Shown here piece after piece: positions 6,201 through 13,697 of a DNA stretch of 14,403 nucleotides (positions within the stretch are counted from its first letter, which is position 1; every line of letters begins with the position of its first letter). The stretch is from Betaproteobacteria bacterium. Its GTDB lineage: Bacteria > Pseudomonadota > Gammaproteobacteria > Burkholderiales > Rhodocyclaceae. The notes beneath the pieces are model-generated. The model was given only the letters and a program-made list of their open reading frames with translations, ran no database searches and was not told the DNA's origin. A program made the translations under genes and the position numbers. The stretch is from positions 1-14,403 of the forward strand of contig JAGWUW010000024.1 of NCBI GenBank assembly GCA_028868235.1. The letters run 5' to 3'.

Positions 6201-7616
6201 ATGGCAACCCCGCAAGACGTGATGAAGATGGTCAAGGAAAACGACGCCAAGTTCGTCGATTTCCGTTTCACCGATACCCGTGGCAAAGAACAGCACGTCA
6301 CCGTGCCGGTTTCCGCCTTCGACGAAGACAAGTTCGAAAACGGCCACGCTTTCGACGGCTCCTCCATCGCTGGCTGGAAGGGTATCCAGGCTTCCGACAT
6401 GTTGCTGATGCCGGATCCGGCTACCGCCTACATCGACCCGTTCTTCGACGAAACCACCGTCGTGCTGTCCTGCGACGTCGTTGATCCGGCCGACGGCCGT
6501 GGTTACGACCGCGACCCGCGCTCCATCGCCAAGCGCGCTGAAGCCTACCTGAAGTCCTCTGGTATCGGCGACACCGCCTACTTCGGTCCGGAACCCGAAT
6601 TCTTCATCTTCGACGGCGTCGAGTGGAATGTCGACATGTCCGGCTGCTCCCTGAAAATCCACTCTGCTGAAGCAGCCTGGAATTCCGGCGAAAAGAACGA
6701 AGGCAATGGCGCCACCGGTCACCGTCCGACCGTCAAGGGCGGCTACTTCCCGGTTCCGCCGGTCGACAGCCTGCACGACATCCGTTCGGCCATGGTCCTG
6801 ACCCTGGAAGCCATCGGTTGCCCGGTTGAAGTTCACCACCACGAAGTGGCCAACGCCGGTCAGTGCGAAATCGGTACCGTGTTCAACACCCTGGTCAAGC
6901 GTGCCGACCAGACCCAGATGCTGAAGTACGTTGTGCACAACGTTGCTCACCAGTACGGCAAGACCGCCACCTTCATGCCGAAGCCGATCGTCGGCGACAA
7001 CGGCTCCGGCATGCACGTTCACCAGTCCATCTGGAAGGATGGCAAGAACCTGTTCGCCGGTGACGGCTACGCTGGCCTGTCTGAAACTGCCCTGTTCTAC
7101 ATCGGCGGCATCATCAAGCACGCCAAGGCCCTGAACGCGATCACCAACCCGGGTACCAACTCCTACAAGCGTCTGGTCCCGCACTACGAAGCTCCGGTCA
7201 AGCTGGCCTACTCCGCCAAGAACCGTTCCGCTTCGATCCGTATCCCGTTCGTCGCCTCGACCAAGGCCCGTCGTATCGAAACCCGCTTCCCGGATCCGAT
7301 CGCCAACCCGTACCTGTGCTTCGCCGCCCTGCTGATGGCTGGTCTGGACGGTATCCAGAACAAGATCCACCCGGGCGATCCGGCTTCCAAGAACCTGTAC
7401 GATCTGCCGCCGGAAGAAGATGCACAGATCCCGACTGTCTGCGCCTCCCTCGAAGAAGCGCTGGCCGCTCTGGAAGCTGACCACGAGTTCCTGACCCGTG
7501 GTGGCGTCTTCTCCAACGACTGGATCGATGCTTATATCAGCCTGAAGATGGAAGAAGTCAACCGCGTTCGCATGACGACCCACCCGGTTGAATTCGATCT
7601 GTACTACAGCTGCTAA
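6201..7616 (+). CDS. glnA: Glutamine synthetase type I
   Basis: Joins ammonia to glutamate with ATP to give glutamine, the main entry of nitrogen into the cell. It acts as a cytoplasmic dodecamer. At 471 residues it has the usual GSI-beta length. Seen in order: the beta-grasp N-terminus with [11 protein letters not shown], the FDGSSI motif, metal ligands in GPEPEF (E131, E133), the ATP/glutamate motif [10 protein letters not shown] (about 267-276), NRSASIRIP, and the adenylylation site Y400 in NLYDLPPEE, so control by the GlnE adenylyltransferase is expected. Codon choice is strongly biased toward a few C- and G-ending codons, unlike its neighbours, which fits very high expression. It is preceded by NtrC and sigma-54 elements and followed by a strong terminator, so it is probably mainly monocistronic. 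The biased third positions also leave a long open frame on the opposite strand that is not a gene. Confidence 0.98.
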   Translation: MATPQDVMKMVKENDAKFVDFRFTDTRGKEQHVTVPVSAFDEDKFENGHAFDGSSIAGWKGIQASDMLLMPDPATAYIDPFFDETTVVLSCDVVDPADGRGYDRDPRSIAKRAEAYLKSSGIGDTAYFGPEPEFFIFDGVEWNVDMSGCSLKIHSAEAAWNSGEKNEGNGATGHRPTVKGGYFPVPPVDSLHDIRSAMVLTLEAIGCPVEVHHHEVANAGQCEIGTVFNTLVKRADQTQMLKYVVHNVAHQYGKTATFMPKPIVGDNGSGMHVHQSIWKDGKNLFAGDGYAGLSETALFYIGGIIKHAKALNAITNPGTNSYKRLVPHYEAPVKLAYSAKNRSASIRIPFVASTKARRIETRFPDPIANPYLCFAALLMAGLDGIQNKIHPGDPASKNLYDLPPEEDAQIPTVCASLEEALAALEADHEFLTRGGVFSNDWIDAYISLKMEEVNRVRMTTHPVEFDLYYSC

Positions 7617-7629
7617 TCGGCACTGAGTC

Positions 7630-7658
7630 AAAAAGGGCGGGTTTCCCGCCCTTTTTTT
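7630..7658 (+). terminator. Intrinsic terminator of glnA
   Basis: GGGCGGG (7635-7641) pairs with CCCGCCC (7645-7651) around a TTT loop, flanked by five A's before and seven T's after. This is a classic rho-independent terminator starting 13 bases past the glnA stop. The flanking A run allows some function in the reverse direction too. Confidence 0.94.
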
Positions 7659-7723
7659 GTCCACTTTTTCGTGGTCATGCCGTTAAGTCCGGTACACTGA
7701 AAAAGTAACGAGGAACGATGACG

Positions 7724-8173
7724 ATGACACGCAGTTTGCTTGCTTTGATGGTTGCCTTGATGCCTTTGACGGTGTCCGCTCAGGCCATCTATAAATGCGT
7801 CGATGCCAATGGTAGTACGACCTATGCCAGCTCACGCCTCGACAAGAATTGCAAGGTAATTTCCAGCGGCCCCGAAAACACGCTGCCTGCACCCAAGGCT
7901 CGGTCGGGCGGAGCTGCCTCCAATCCCTCTCCGGCAGGTTTTCCCCGTGTTGGAGAAGATGTTCAAAAGGCCCGTGATGGGGATCGCCGCCTTATTCTTG
8001 AGCAGGAACTGGCTGGTGAGCAGCGCAACCTGGAACAGGCAAAGAAGGAACTGGCCGAGCAGGAGGCAACCCGGGGAGGCCCGAGCGACCGGACGGCCCC
8101 GTATCGCGACCGAGTTAGCCAGCACGAACGTAATATCCAGGCGATCCAGAAGGAATTGGGAAATTTAAAGTAG
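7724..8173 (+). CDS. Secreted DUF4124-type protein with C-terminal coiled coil
   Basis: A 149-residue protein of unknown function. It has a typical Sec signal peptide: R3, a hydrophobic core LLALMVALMPLTV, and a likely cut at VSA or AQA near residue 18-20. It should reach the periplasm. The next part, IYKCVDANGSTTYAS with a second Cys shortly after (NCKV), is the DUF4124 pattern, and the two cysteines could form a disulfide. A proline/glycine-rich linker follows, then a charged helical segment (about 78-149) with ELAGEQRNLEQAKKELAEQE that looks like a coiled coil. ATG 7724 is preferred over ATG 7718 because GAGGA at 7710-7714 sits nine bases before the former and only three before the latter. 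It lies after the glnA terminator, so it probably has its own promoter. Confidence 0.85.
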   Translation: MTRSLLALMVALMPLTVSAQAIYKCVDANGSTTYASSRLDKNCKVISSGPENTLPAPKARSGGAASNPSPAGFPRVGEDVQKARDGDRRLILEQELAGEQRNLEQAKKELAEQEATRGGPSDRTAPYRDRVSQHERNIQAIQKELGNLK

Positions 8174-8201
8174 TTTGGCCATCGCCGCTTAGCCAAGTTT
8201 T

Positions 8202-8219
8202 GGGGCGTCGCTGCGCCCC
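8202..8219. terminator. Possible terminator hairpin between convergent genes
   Basis: GGGGCG (8202-8207) and CGCCCC (8214-8219) form a six-base perfect stem with a six-base loop, between the stops of the DUF4124 gene (8173) and the RND pump gene (8245). Four T's precede it on the plus strand, giving four A's after the stem on the minus strand. Neither side has a proper T run, so it may be an imperfect or rho-assisted terminator. Confidence 0.4.
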
Positions 8220-8244
8220 TTGCCATTGCTAAAACAACCATAAA

Positions 8245-11200
8245 TTAACTGTCGCTTTTGACCTTGTGCCAGGCAGCGTAGAGCGCTGGCAGGAAGAGCA
8301 GCGTCAGGGCGGTGGCGACGATCAGCCCCCCCATGATGGCTACCGCCATCGGTCCAAAAAAGTCGTTGCGCGATAGCGGGATCATGGCCAACACCGCTGC
8401 AGCGGCGGTCAGCACGATAGGGCGGAAGCGGCGCACTGTTGATTCGACGATGGCGTCGCGCCGCGCTTTGCCGGCAGCCAAATCCTGTTCGATCTGATCG
8501 ACGAGGATGACCGAGTTGCGCATGATCATGCCGAACAGGGCGATCGTTCCGAGCAGTGCCATGAAGCCGAAGGGCTGATTGAACACGAGCAGGAACAGTG
8601 TAATACCGATGATGCCGAGCGGCGCCGTCAACAGCACCATGGCCACCCGCGACACACTCTGCAACTGGATCATCAGGATGCTCACCACGACTAGAACAAA
8701 CAGCGGAATGCCCGCCATTACCGAGCCGGAACCCTTGGCGGACTCCTCGACCGAGCCGCCGGTGGCGATCCGGTAGCCGTCCGGCAGGGCGGCCTGGATG
8801 GCGTCGATTTGCGGCTTGATGCGGTCGACGATGGTAGCCGGCTGTGTCTTGCCGTACAGGTTGCCACGCACCGTAATAGTCGGTAGGCGGTCGCGCCGCC
8901 AGATCAGGCCCGGTTCGAAGCCGTGCTTGAGGCGGCCGATCTGGCTGAGTGCCACGCTCTTGCCGGCGCGCGTCGGTACCGACAGGTCGGCCAGGGAGGA
9001 AAGGTGCTGCCGTTCGTCGCGGTCTCCACGCAGCACGAGATCGATGGTCTTCTCGCCTTCGCGGAAGCTGGTCACTGCGTAGCCGTTCAGCGACATGTTG
9101 AGCAGGGCGGCGATGTCCTGGCTGGATACGCCGAGCAGGCGTGCCTTGTCCTGGTCGATCTCGATTTCGATGCGCTTCGACAACTCGCTCCAGTCGAGAT
9201 TGATATTGCTCAGCTCGGGGGCCTGTCGCATGACGTCGGCGATTTGGGCCGCGGCCTTGCGCAACACGTCAGTTTCTTCGCCGGATATCCGGTACTGGAC
9301 CGGATAGCCGACCGGCGGGCCGTTTTCGATGCGGCTGATGCTGGCTCGGGCGCCGAAGCTCTCGCTGTCGTACAGGCGGATCAGGCGTTCGCGTAGGGCT
9401 TCCCGGGCTTCAACGTTGCGCGCCACGATGACGAACTGGCTGACGTTGCTAGAGGCAAGCTGCTGGTCGAGGCCGAGGTAGTAGCGCGGGGAACCGGATC
9501 CGATGTAGGCGATGTAATGCTCGAAATCGTCGTGCTCGGCCTTGTCTTTTTCCAGCCAGGTTTCGAGCAGATGCGCCTCGGCATCGATGGCAGTGATCGA
9601 CGAACCTTCGGGAAGGCGCAGTTCGACGTTGAGTTCGAGGCGTGTCGAGTTCGGGAAAAATTGCTTCTGCACCTTGCCCATGCCAACGAGTGACAGCACG
9701 AACATGGCAACGGTGATGGCGATGACCAGCCAGCGGCGGCGTACGCACCAGGCTACCAGCCGGCGAAAGCGGCTGTAGAAAGGAGTGCCGTAAACGTCGT
9801 GATCCTCGGCGTGGCCGGGGCCGTTGAGGCCGAGCTTGTCGACCAGCCAGGCTAGGCGGGGCGCCCTTTTCTCCCAGGCGCGGGCGGTTGTGGCGGTGCG
9901 CGGGTCGGGCAGCAGCTTGTAGCCCAGCCAGGGGATGGCGATCACGGCAGCCAGCCAGGAGATGAGCAGGGAAACCGCATTGATCTGGAAGAAGGCGAAG
10001 GCGTATTCGCCGGTCGATGACTTGGCCAGCGCGATGGGGATGAAGCCGGCGACGGTGACCAGGGTGCCCGACAGCATCGGCCCGGCCGTGCTAGTGAAGG
10101 CGAAGGAAGCGGCACGAGTGCGTTCCCAGCCCTGTTCCATTTTTACCCACATCATTTCGACGGCGATGATGGCATCGTCGACCAGTAGGCCCAGCGCCAG
10201 GACCAGCGCACCGAGCGATACCTTGTGTAAACCAACGTTGAAGAGTGACATGACGAAGAAGGTCGCGGCCAGCACCAACGGAATGGAAATGGCGACGACC
10301 AGGCCGGTCCGGATGCCGAGGCTGAGAAAGGTAACTGCCATGACAACCAGTACTGCCTCGGCGAGCGACTGGACGAAAGCCTGGACCGAGCGTTTGACGG
10401 CATCGGGCTGGCTGGCTGCCTCCCCAATCTCTACGCCAACCGGCAGGGTGGCCTGCAGTGTGGTGATCCGGCGGTGGAGATCCTTGCCAAGTTGGATGAT
10501 GTCGCCACCCTTGGCCATGGATACACCAATGGCCAATGCCCGCTTGCCCCCAAAGCGTACTTGCGTGGCCGGTGGGTCGATTGTGCCGCGGTGGATGGTG
10601 GCGATATCACCCAGTCGGAAGCTGTGATTGCTGGCGCGGATCAGGGTGTCGGCAACCCCCTGTGTTGAATCGAAGGCGCCACCGGGGCGTATCTGGATGC
10701 GTTCCTGCTGTGTTTCGAAGAAACCACTGCCGTTGACCGCATTTTGTTGGGCAAGTGTTTGAACGATGCTTGCCTGGTCGATGCCTAGCGTCGCAAGCTT
10801 GGTATTCGACAGTTCGACAAAGATTTTTTCATCCTGGATGCCGAATATCTCAACCTTTCCAACATTGGGTACACGTAGCAGTTCGTCACGGATACGCTCG
10901 GCTTGGTCTTTCAGCTGCGGGTAGTCGAAACCGTCAGCGGTCAGGGCGTAAATGTTGCCGAAGACATCGCCGTACTCGTCGTTGAAGAAAGGCCCCTGAA
11001 CGCCGGCCGGCAAGGTATGGCGGATATCGCCAATCTTCTTTCGGACCTGATAAAAAACGTCGGGAATGCTGCTTGGGGGGGCGCTGTCCTTGGCTACAAA
11101 CAGCACCGTAGACTCGCCCGGTCGGGAAAAGCTGGATACGCGGTCGATGTAAGGCGTTTCCTGTAGTTTCTTCTCAATCTTGTCGGTTACCTGAAGCTCC

Positions 11201-11388
11201 ATCTGACGGGCCGTGGCACCCGGCCACAGGCTACGGATGACCATGATCTTGAAGGTGAAGGGCGGGTCTTCGGCCTGGCCCAGCTTGCCATAGGCAATGA
11301 TGCCCATCAGTGCGATGGCGAACAGAAAATAACCGACCAGCGTACGGTGGTGGAGGGTCCAGTCGGAGAGATTGAAGCGGTGGCTCAC
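8245..11388 (-). CDS. RND family efflux pump, inner-membrane permease subunit
   Basis: A 1047-residue proton-driven exporter of the AcrB/HAE type, working with a periplasmic adaptor and an outer-membrane channel. The topology is canonical: one N-terminal membrane helix (about 16-36), a large periplasmic loop to 340, helices between 342 and 490, another at 551-571, a second periplasmic loop to 885, and the last helices to 1038. The proton-relay pair D404-D405 lies in GLLVDDAIIAVE. At the site where MdtB/C-type pumps carry Lys (KKNAI) this protein has Arg957 (MRNSV), so the relay appears conserved in charge. It lacks the histidine/methionine-rich features that would argue for a metal exporter, and substrates cannot be predicted. 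The start is GTG at 11388, 12 bases after the adaptor stop. No outer-membrane factor gene is nearby, so a TolC-like protein encoded elsewhere is probably used. Confidence 0.95.
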   Translation of the reverse strand: MSHRFNLSDWTLHHRTLVGYFLFAIALMGIIAYGKLGQAEDPPFTFKIMVIRSLWPGATARQMELQVTDKIEKKLQETPYIDRVSSFSRPGESTVLFVAKDSAPPSSIPDVFYQVRKKIGDIRHTLPAGVQGPFFNDEYGDVFGNIYALTADGFDYPQLKDQAERIRDELLRVPNVGKVEIFGIQDEKIFVELSNTKLATLGIDQASIVQTLAQQNAVNGSGFFETQQERIQIRPGGAFDSTQGVADTLIRASNHSFRLGDIATIHRGTIDPPATQVRFGGKRALAIGVSMAKGGDIIQLGKDLHRRITTLQATLPVGVEIGEAASQPDAVKRSVQAFVQSLAEAVLVVMAVTFLSLGIRTGLVVAISIPLVLAATFFVMSLFNVGLHKVSLGALVLALGLLVDDAIIAVEMMWVKMEQGWERTRAASFAFTSTAGPMLSGTLVTVAGFIPIALAKSSTGEYAFAFFQINAVSLLISWLAAVIAIPWLGYKLLPDPRTATTARAWEKRAPRLAWLVDKLGLNGPGHAEDHDVYGTPFYSRFRRLVAWCVRRRWLVIAITVAMFVLSLVGMGKVQKQFFPNSTRLELNVELRLPEGSSITAIDAEAHLLETWLEKDKAEHDDFEHYIAYIGSGSPRYYLGLDQQLASSNVSQFVIVARNVEAREALRERLIRLYDSESFGARASISRIENGPPVGYPVQYRISGEETDVLRKAAAQIADVMRQAPELSNINLDWSELSKRIEIEIDQDKARLLGVSSQDIAALLNMSLNGYAVTSFREGEKTIDLVLRGDRDERQHLSSLADLSVPTRAGKSVALSQIGRLKHGFEPGLIWRRDRLPTITVRGNLYGKTQPATIVDRIKPQIDAIQAALPDGYRIATGGSVEESAKGSGSVMAGIPLFVLVVVSILMIQLQSVSRVAMVLLTAPLGIIGITLFLLVFNQPFGFMALLGTIALFGMIMRNSVILVDQIEQDLAAGKARRDAIVESTVRRFRPIVLTAAAAVLAMIPLSRNDFFGPMAVAIMGGLIVATALTLLFLPALYAAWHKVKSDS

Positions 11389-11400
11389 GGTTAGGGCGCC

Positions 11401-12489
11401 CTAGCGCTGGCGGTCCGGCGGAGTCAATGGCCGGGCTTGCACAGCCTGGCCGTCGACCAGCTTGGCGGCGCCGCTGACGATGACTGCTTCCCCTGTCTGC
11501 AAGCCACTACTGATGGCGGCACCGTCTTCACGGAACGAGGCAATGCTGACCGGCCGCGAAACGACCTTTCCGTCTTTAACGACGCGGACGAATGGACCGC
11601 CGCCGATGTCGATTACGGCGCCTAGCGGCACCAGCAGTTCGCTGGCGGTGTTTCCGCCCAACTGGACGCGGGCAGTCATGCCGAGGCGTACTTCCGGCGG
11701 TGGGGCGATCAGGCGTATCCGTGCAGCGTAGGTCCGGGTGGCTTGGTCGGCGGCTGGTGACAGCTCGCGTAGTTCGCCGGTCAGGACGGTGGCGGGAGCG
11801 GCCCATAGACCGACCCGAATTTCCTTGGCGGTGCGGATTTCGGCCAGCCGGCTTTCAGGAACGGCGATGGCTACTTCTTTTTCTTCGGGTCTGGCGACGC
11901 GCAGTACCGGCTGCCCAGCAGCAACCACCTGCCCGGTATCGGCCAGCACGGCCGTGACGACAGCTGAGGTTTCGCTGCTCAGGGTGCCATAGGCAGCCTG
12001 ATTGCCACTGATCTGATTTTGGGCGCGGGCCTGTTCGAGGCGTGCCTGGGCGCCGTTGAAGGCGTTGTCCTTCGCATCGAAGGTCGCCTGGCTGACGAAT
12101 TTCTTGGCTAGTAGCCCGGCGTAGCGTTCGTGTTCGGCACGAGCGTTGGCCAGCTCGCTTTCGGCGCTGGCGAGTTGGGCGCGTGCGCTGCTGGCGGCGA
12201 GCTGCAGATCGGCCGGGTCGAGCCGGGCCAGCGGCTGGCCGACCTTGATCTCGGCGCCAGCGTCAACCAGGCGGGCGGCGATCTTTCCGCCGACGCGGAA
12301 GGCTAGGTCGACCTCGTGGCGGGCGCGAACTTCGCCAGTGTATGTCGCTCCGGCAGAAGGAGCGCCCGCGGCAGGCTGGATGAGAACGACGGGCGTCAGG
12401 GGTGGTGTCGCATCGCCGCCACGGCAGCCGCCCAGCAGCGTGCCGCCGATGAGCAGCAGCGGGAGCAGGAAGGAGGATATCTTGAGCAT
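11401..12489 (-). CDS. RND efflux periplasmic adaptor (membrane fusion lipoprotein)
   Basis: Links the inner-membrane pump to the outer-membrane channel. The 362-residue product begins MLKISSFLLPLLLIGGTLLGGC, a lipoprotein signal peptide with lipobox LGGC and the acylated cysteine at 22. The remainder follows HlyD/AcrA order: a barrel-sandwich strand (VDLAFRVGGKIAARLVDAG), a lipoyl-type half PLARLDPADL, a helical hairpin with heptad-like LASAESELANARAEHERY (about 100-160), the second lipoyl half GQVVAAGQPVLRV, a beta-barrel and a C-terminal membrane-proximal domain with LLVPLGAV. ATG 12489 is chosen because the signal peptide starts there. An upstream in-frame ATG at 12552 would hide the signal peptide behind 21 residues and lies inside the operator. 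It is the first gene of the RND operon. Confidence 0.94.
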   Translation of the reverse strand: MLKISSFLLPLLLIGGTLLGGCRGGDATPPLTPVVLIQPAAGAPSAGATYTGEVRARHEVDLAFRVGGKIAARLVDAGAEIKVGQPLARLDPADLQLAASSARAQLASAESELANARAEHERYAGLLAKKFVSQATFDAKDNAFNGAQARLEQARAQNQISGNQAAYGTLSSETSAVVTAVLADTGQVVAAGQPVLRVARPEEKEVAIAVPESRLAEIRTAKEIRVGLWAAPATVLTGELRELSPAADQATRTYAARIRLIAPPPEVRLGMTARVQLGGNTASELLVPLGAVIDIGGGPFVRVVKDGKVVSRPVSIASFREDGAAISSGLQTGEAVIVSGAAKLVDGQAVQARPLTPPDRQR

Positions 12490-12530
12490 CGTGGCGGGGC
12501 GTGTAGACGGGCGGTAAAAGTTAATGCGGC

Positions 12531-12560
12531 ATGATAATGAACGTTCGGTCATTAACGCAA
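12531..12560 (-). promoter_or_regulatory. Promoter of the RND efflux operon
   Basis: On the minus strand, TTGCGT (12555-12560) and TATCAT (12531-12536) form -35 and -10 hexamers with an 18-base gap, placed 42 to 71 bases before the adaptor start at 12489. Each hexamer differs from the sigma-70 consensus at two positions. The gap is almost entirely filled by a palindromic operator, which supports the assignment. Confidence 0.5.
12535..12554. promoter_or_regulatory. 20-bp palindromic operator, TetR/AcrR-like
   Basis: TAATGAACG-TT-CGGTCATTA has nine-base half-sites that match at eight of nine positions. It spans the gap between the predicted -35 and -10 of the efflux operon, where a bound dimer would block RNA polymerase. 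Length and spacing suit TetR-family repressors, which commonly control adaptor-pump operons. No such regulator is encoded in the window, so the family assignment is inference. Confidence 0.6.
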
Positions 12561-12568
12561 GTTGTCGC

Positions 12569-12595
12569 CGGCAGGCTGCCGCAAATAGCTACAAT
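12569..12595 (+). promoter_or_regulatory. Tentative ntrB upstream elements: palindrome and -10-like box
   Basis: CGGCAG-G-CTGCCG (12569-12581) is a perfect 13-base dyad, and TACAAT (12590-12595) matches a sigma-70 -10 box at five of six positions. No -35 is found at the right distance. If the box is used, transcription would begin at or next to ATG 12602, giving a nearly leaderless mRNA. Confidence 0.25.
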
Positions 12596-12601
12596 GCCAA
12601 C

Positions 12602-13663
12602 ATGAACGTGACTCATGCTTCCTTTGCCGGCCTCGATCTCCTGGCCTCGGCTGTGCTCCTGATCGACGAAGGTCAGATCGTCCGTTATATCAATGCGGCG
12701 GGCGAAAACCTGCTGGCGGTGAGTAGCCGCTCGGTTATTGGCAAGACGTTGGCGTCGGTCTGTACCTGTTCGGCGACCTTGCAGGGGGCGCTGGATAATG
12801 GCCTGAATAATAACTGGGGCTACACCGGCCAGAATATCGAGCTGCGACGCAGCGACGGCGAAGTTCTGCATATCAACTGCACGGTTACCCCGTTACGTCC
12901 GAACATCGCCGCAGGCGTTCGCCTTCTGCTCGAATTACAGCCTATCGAGCACCATCTGACGGCGACCCGCGAGGAGCGTCTGATCGAGCAGCAACAGGCC
13001 AGTCGAGAGCTGATCCGTAATCTGGCCCATGAGATCAAGAATCCGCTCGGTGGCATACGTGGTGCGGCGCAACTGCTGGAACACGAGCTGGCCAACCCGT
13101 CACTCAAGGAATACACACAGGTCATCATCAAAGAAGCGGATCGCCTGCAGGACCTAATGCAGCGTCTGCTGACCCCGCATCGACCAATGCTGCCGGCAAC
13201 CGTCAATATCCATGAGATTCTGGAGCGCGTACGCAGCCTGTTGCGCGCCGAGTTTCCGGGCTCGTTGGCAGTGCGCCGCGATTACGACACCAGCCTGCCC
13301 GAATTGGTCGGTGACCGTGAGCAATTGATCCAGGCGGTCCTCAATATTGCCCGTAATGCTGCCCAGGCGCTGAACGGCGACGGTGAGATTGTGCTCAGGA
13401 CACGCTCGCTGCGGCAGGTGACGTTGGCTAAAAAGCGTTATCGTCTGGCCATGGAAATCAAGGTCATCGACAACGGCCCTGGTATCCCGGACGTCATCCG
13501 AGAACGCATGTTCTATCCGCTGGTTTCTGGACGCGAGGGGGGGAGTGGCTTGGGGCTGACCATCGCCCAGAATTTCATCCAGCATCACCACGGCACCATC
13601 GATTGCTCCAGTCGCCCGGGCAGTACCATCTTCACGCTGCGCCTTCCTATTGAACAGGCCTGA
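12602..13663 (+). CDS. ntrB: Nitrogen regulation sensor histidine kinase NtrB
   Basis: Phosphorylates and dephosphorylates NtrC in response to nitrogen status signalled by PII protein; cytoplasmic, with no membrane segments. The 353-residue protein has an N-terminal PAS domain (about 8-105), the dimerisation/phosphoacceptor helix with RNLAHEIKNPLGGIRGA (H143), and an HATPase domain: N-box NIARNAAQAL (N252), G1 DNGPGIP (D290), F-box-like MFYPLVSG, and G2 GGSGLGL (313-319). The kinase core and the HEIKNPLGG form are typical of NtrB. ATG 12602 is chosen because the PAS domain begins soon after it. An in-frame ATG at 12524 would add 26 unrelated residues and start within the efflux promoter. No Shine-Dalgarno is seen. 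ntrC follows after 34 bases, so the two form an operon. Confidence 0.95.
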   Translation: MNVTHASFAGLDLLASAVLLIDEGQIVRYINAAGENLLAVSSRSVIGKTLASVCTCSATLQGALDNGLNNNWGYTGQNIELRRSDGEVLHINCTVTPLRPNIAAGVRLLLELQPIEHHLTATREERLIEQQQASRELIRNLAHEIKNPLGGIRGAAQLLEHELANPSLKEYTQVIIKEADRLQDLMQRLLTPHRPMLPATVNIHEILERVRSLLRAEFPGSLAVRRDYDTSLPELVGDREQLIQAVLNIARNAAQALNGDGEIVLRTRSLRQVTLAKKRYRLAMEIKVIDNGPGIPDVIRERMFYPLVSGREGGSGLGLTIAQNFIQHHHGTIDCSSRPGSTIFTLRLPIEQA

Positions 13664-13697
13664 GTCTTGCTTCGGTTAAGGCCATTCTGACAACAAG

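Noticed and set aside
6096..7664. A 522-codon open frame on the minus strand, fully antisense to glnA
   Set aside because: It arises from the extreme codon bias of glnA, which removes stop codons from that frame. The translation is Val/Gly/Asp-rich, has no recognisable domain, and runs through the glnA terminator and promoter.
9935..10627. A 230-codon plus-strand frame inside the RND pump gene
   Set aside because: It is antisense to conserved membrane helices of the pump, and its Thr/Ser/Ala-rich translation is a by-product of the coding strand.
12490..12552. N-terminal extension of the efflux adaptor from ATG 12552
   Set aside because: It would bury the lipoprotein signal peptide, and its start lies within the -35/-10 gap of the operon's own promoter.
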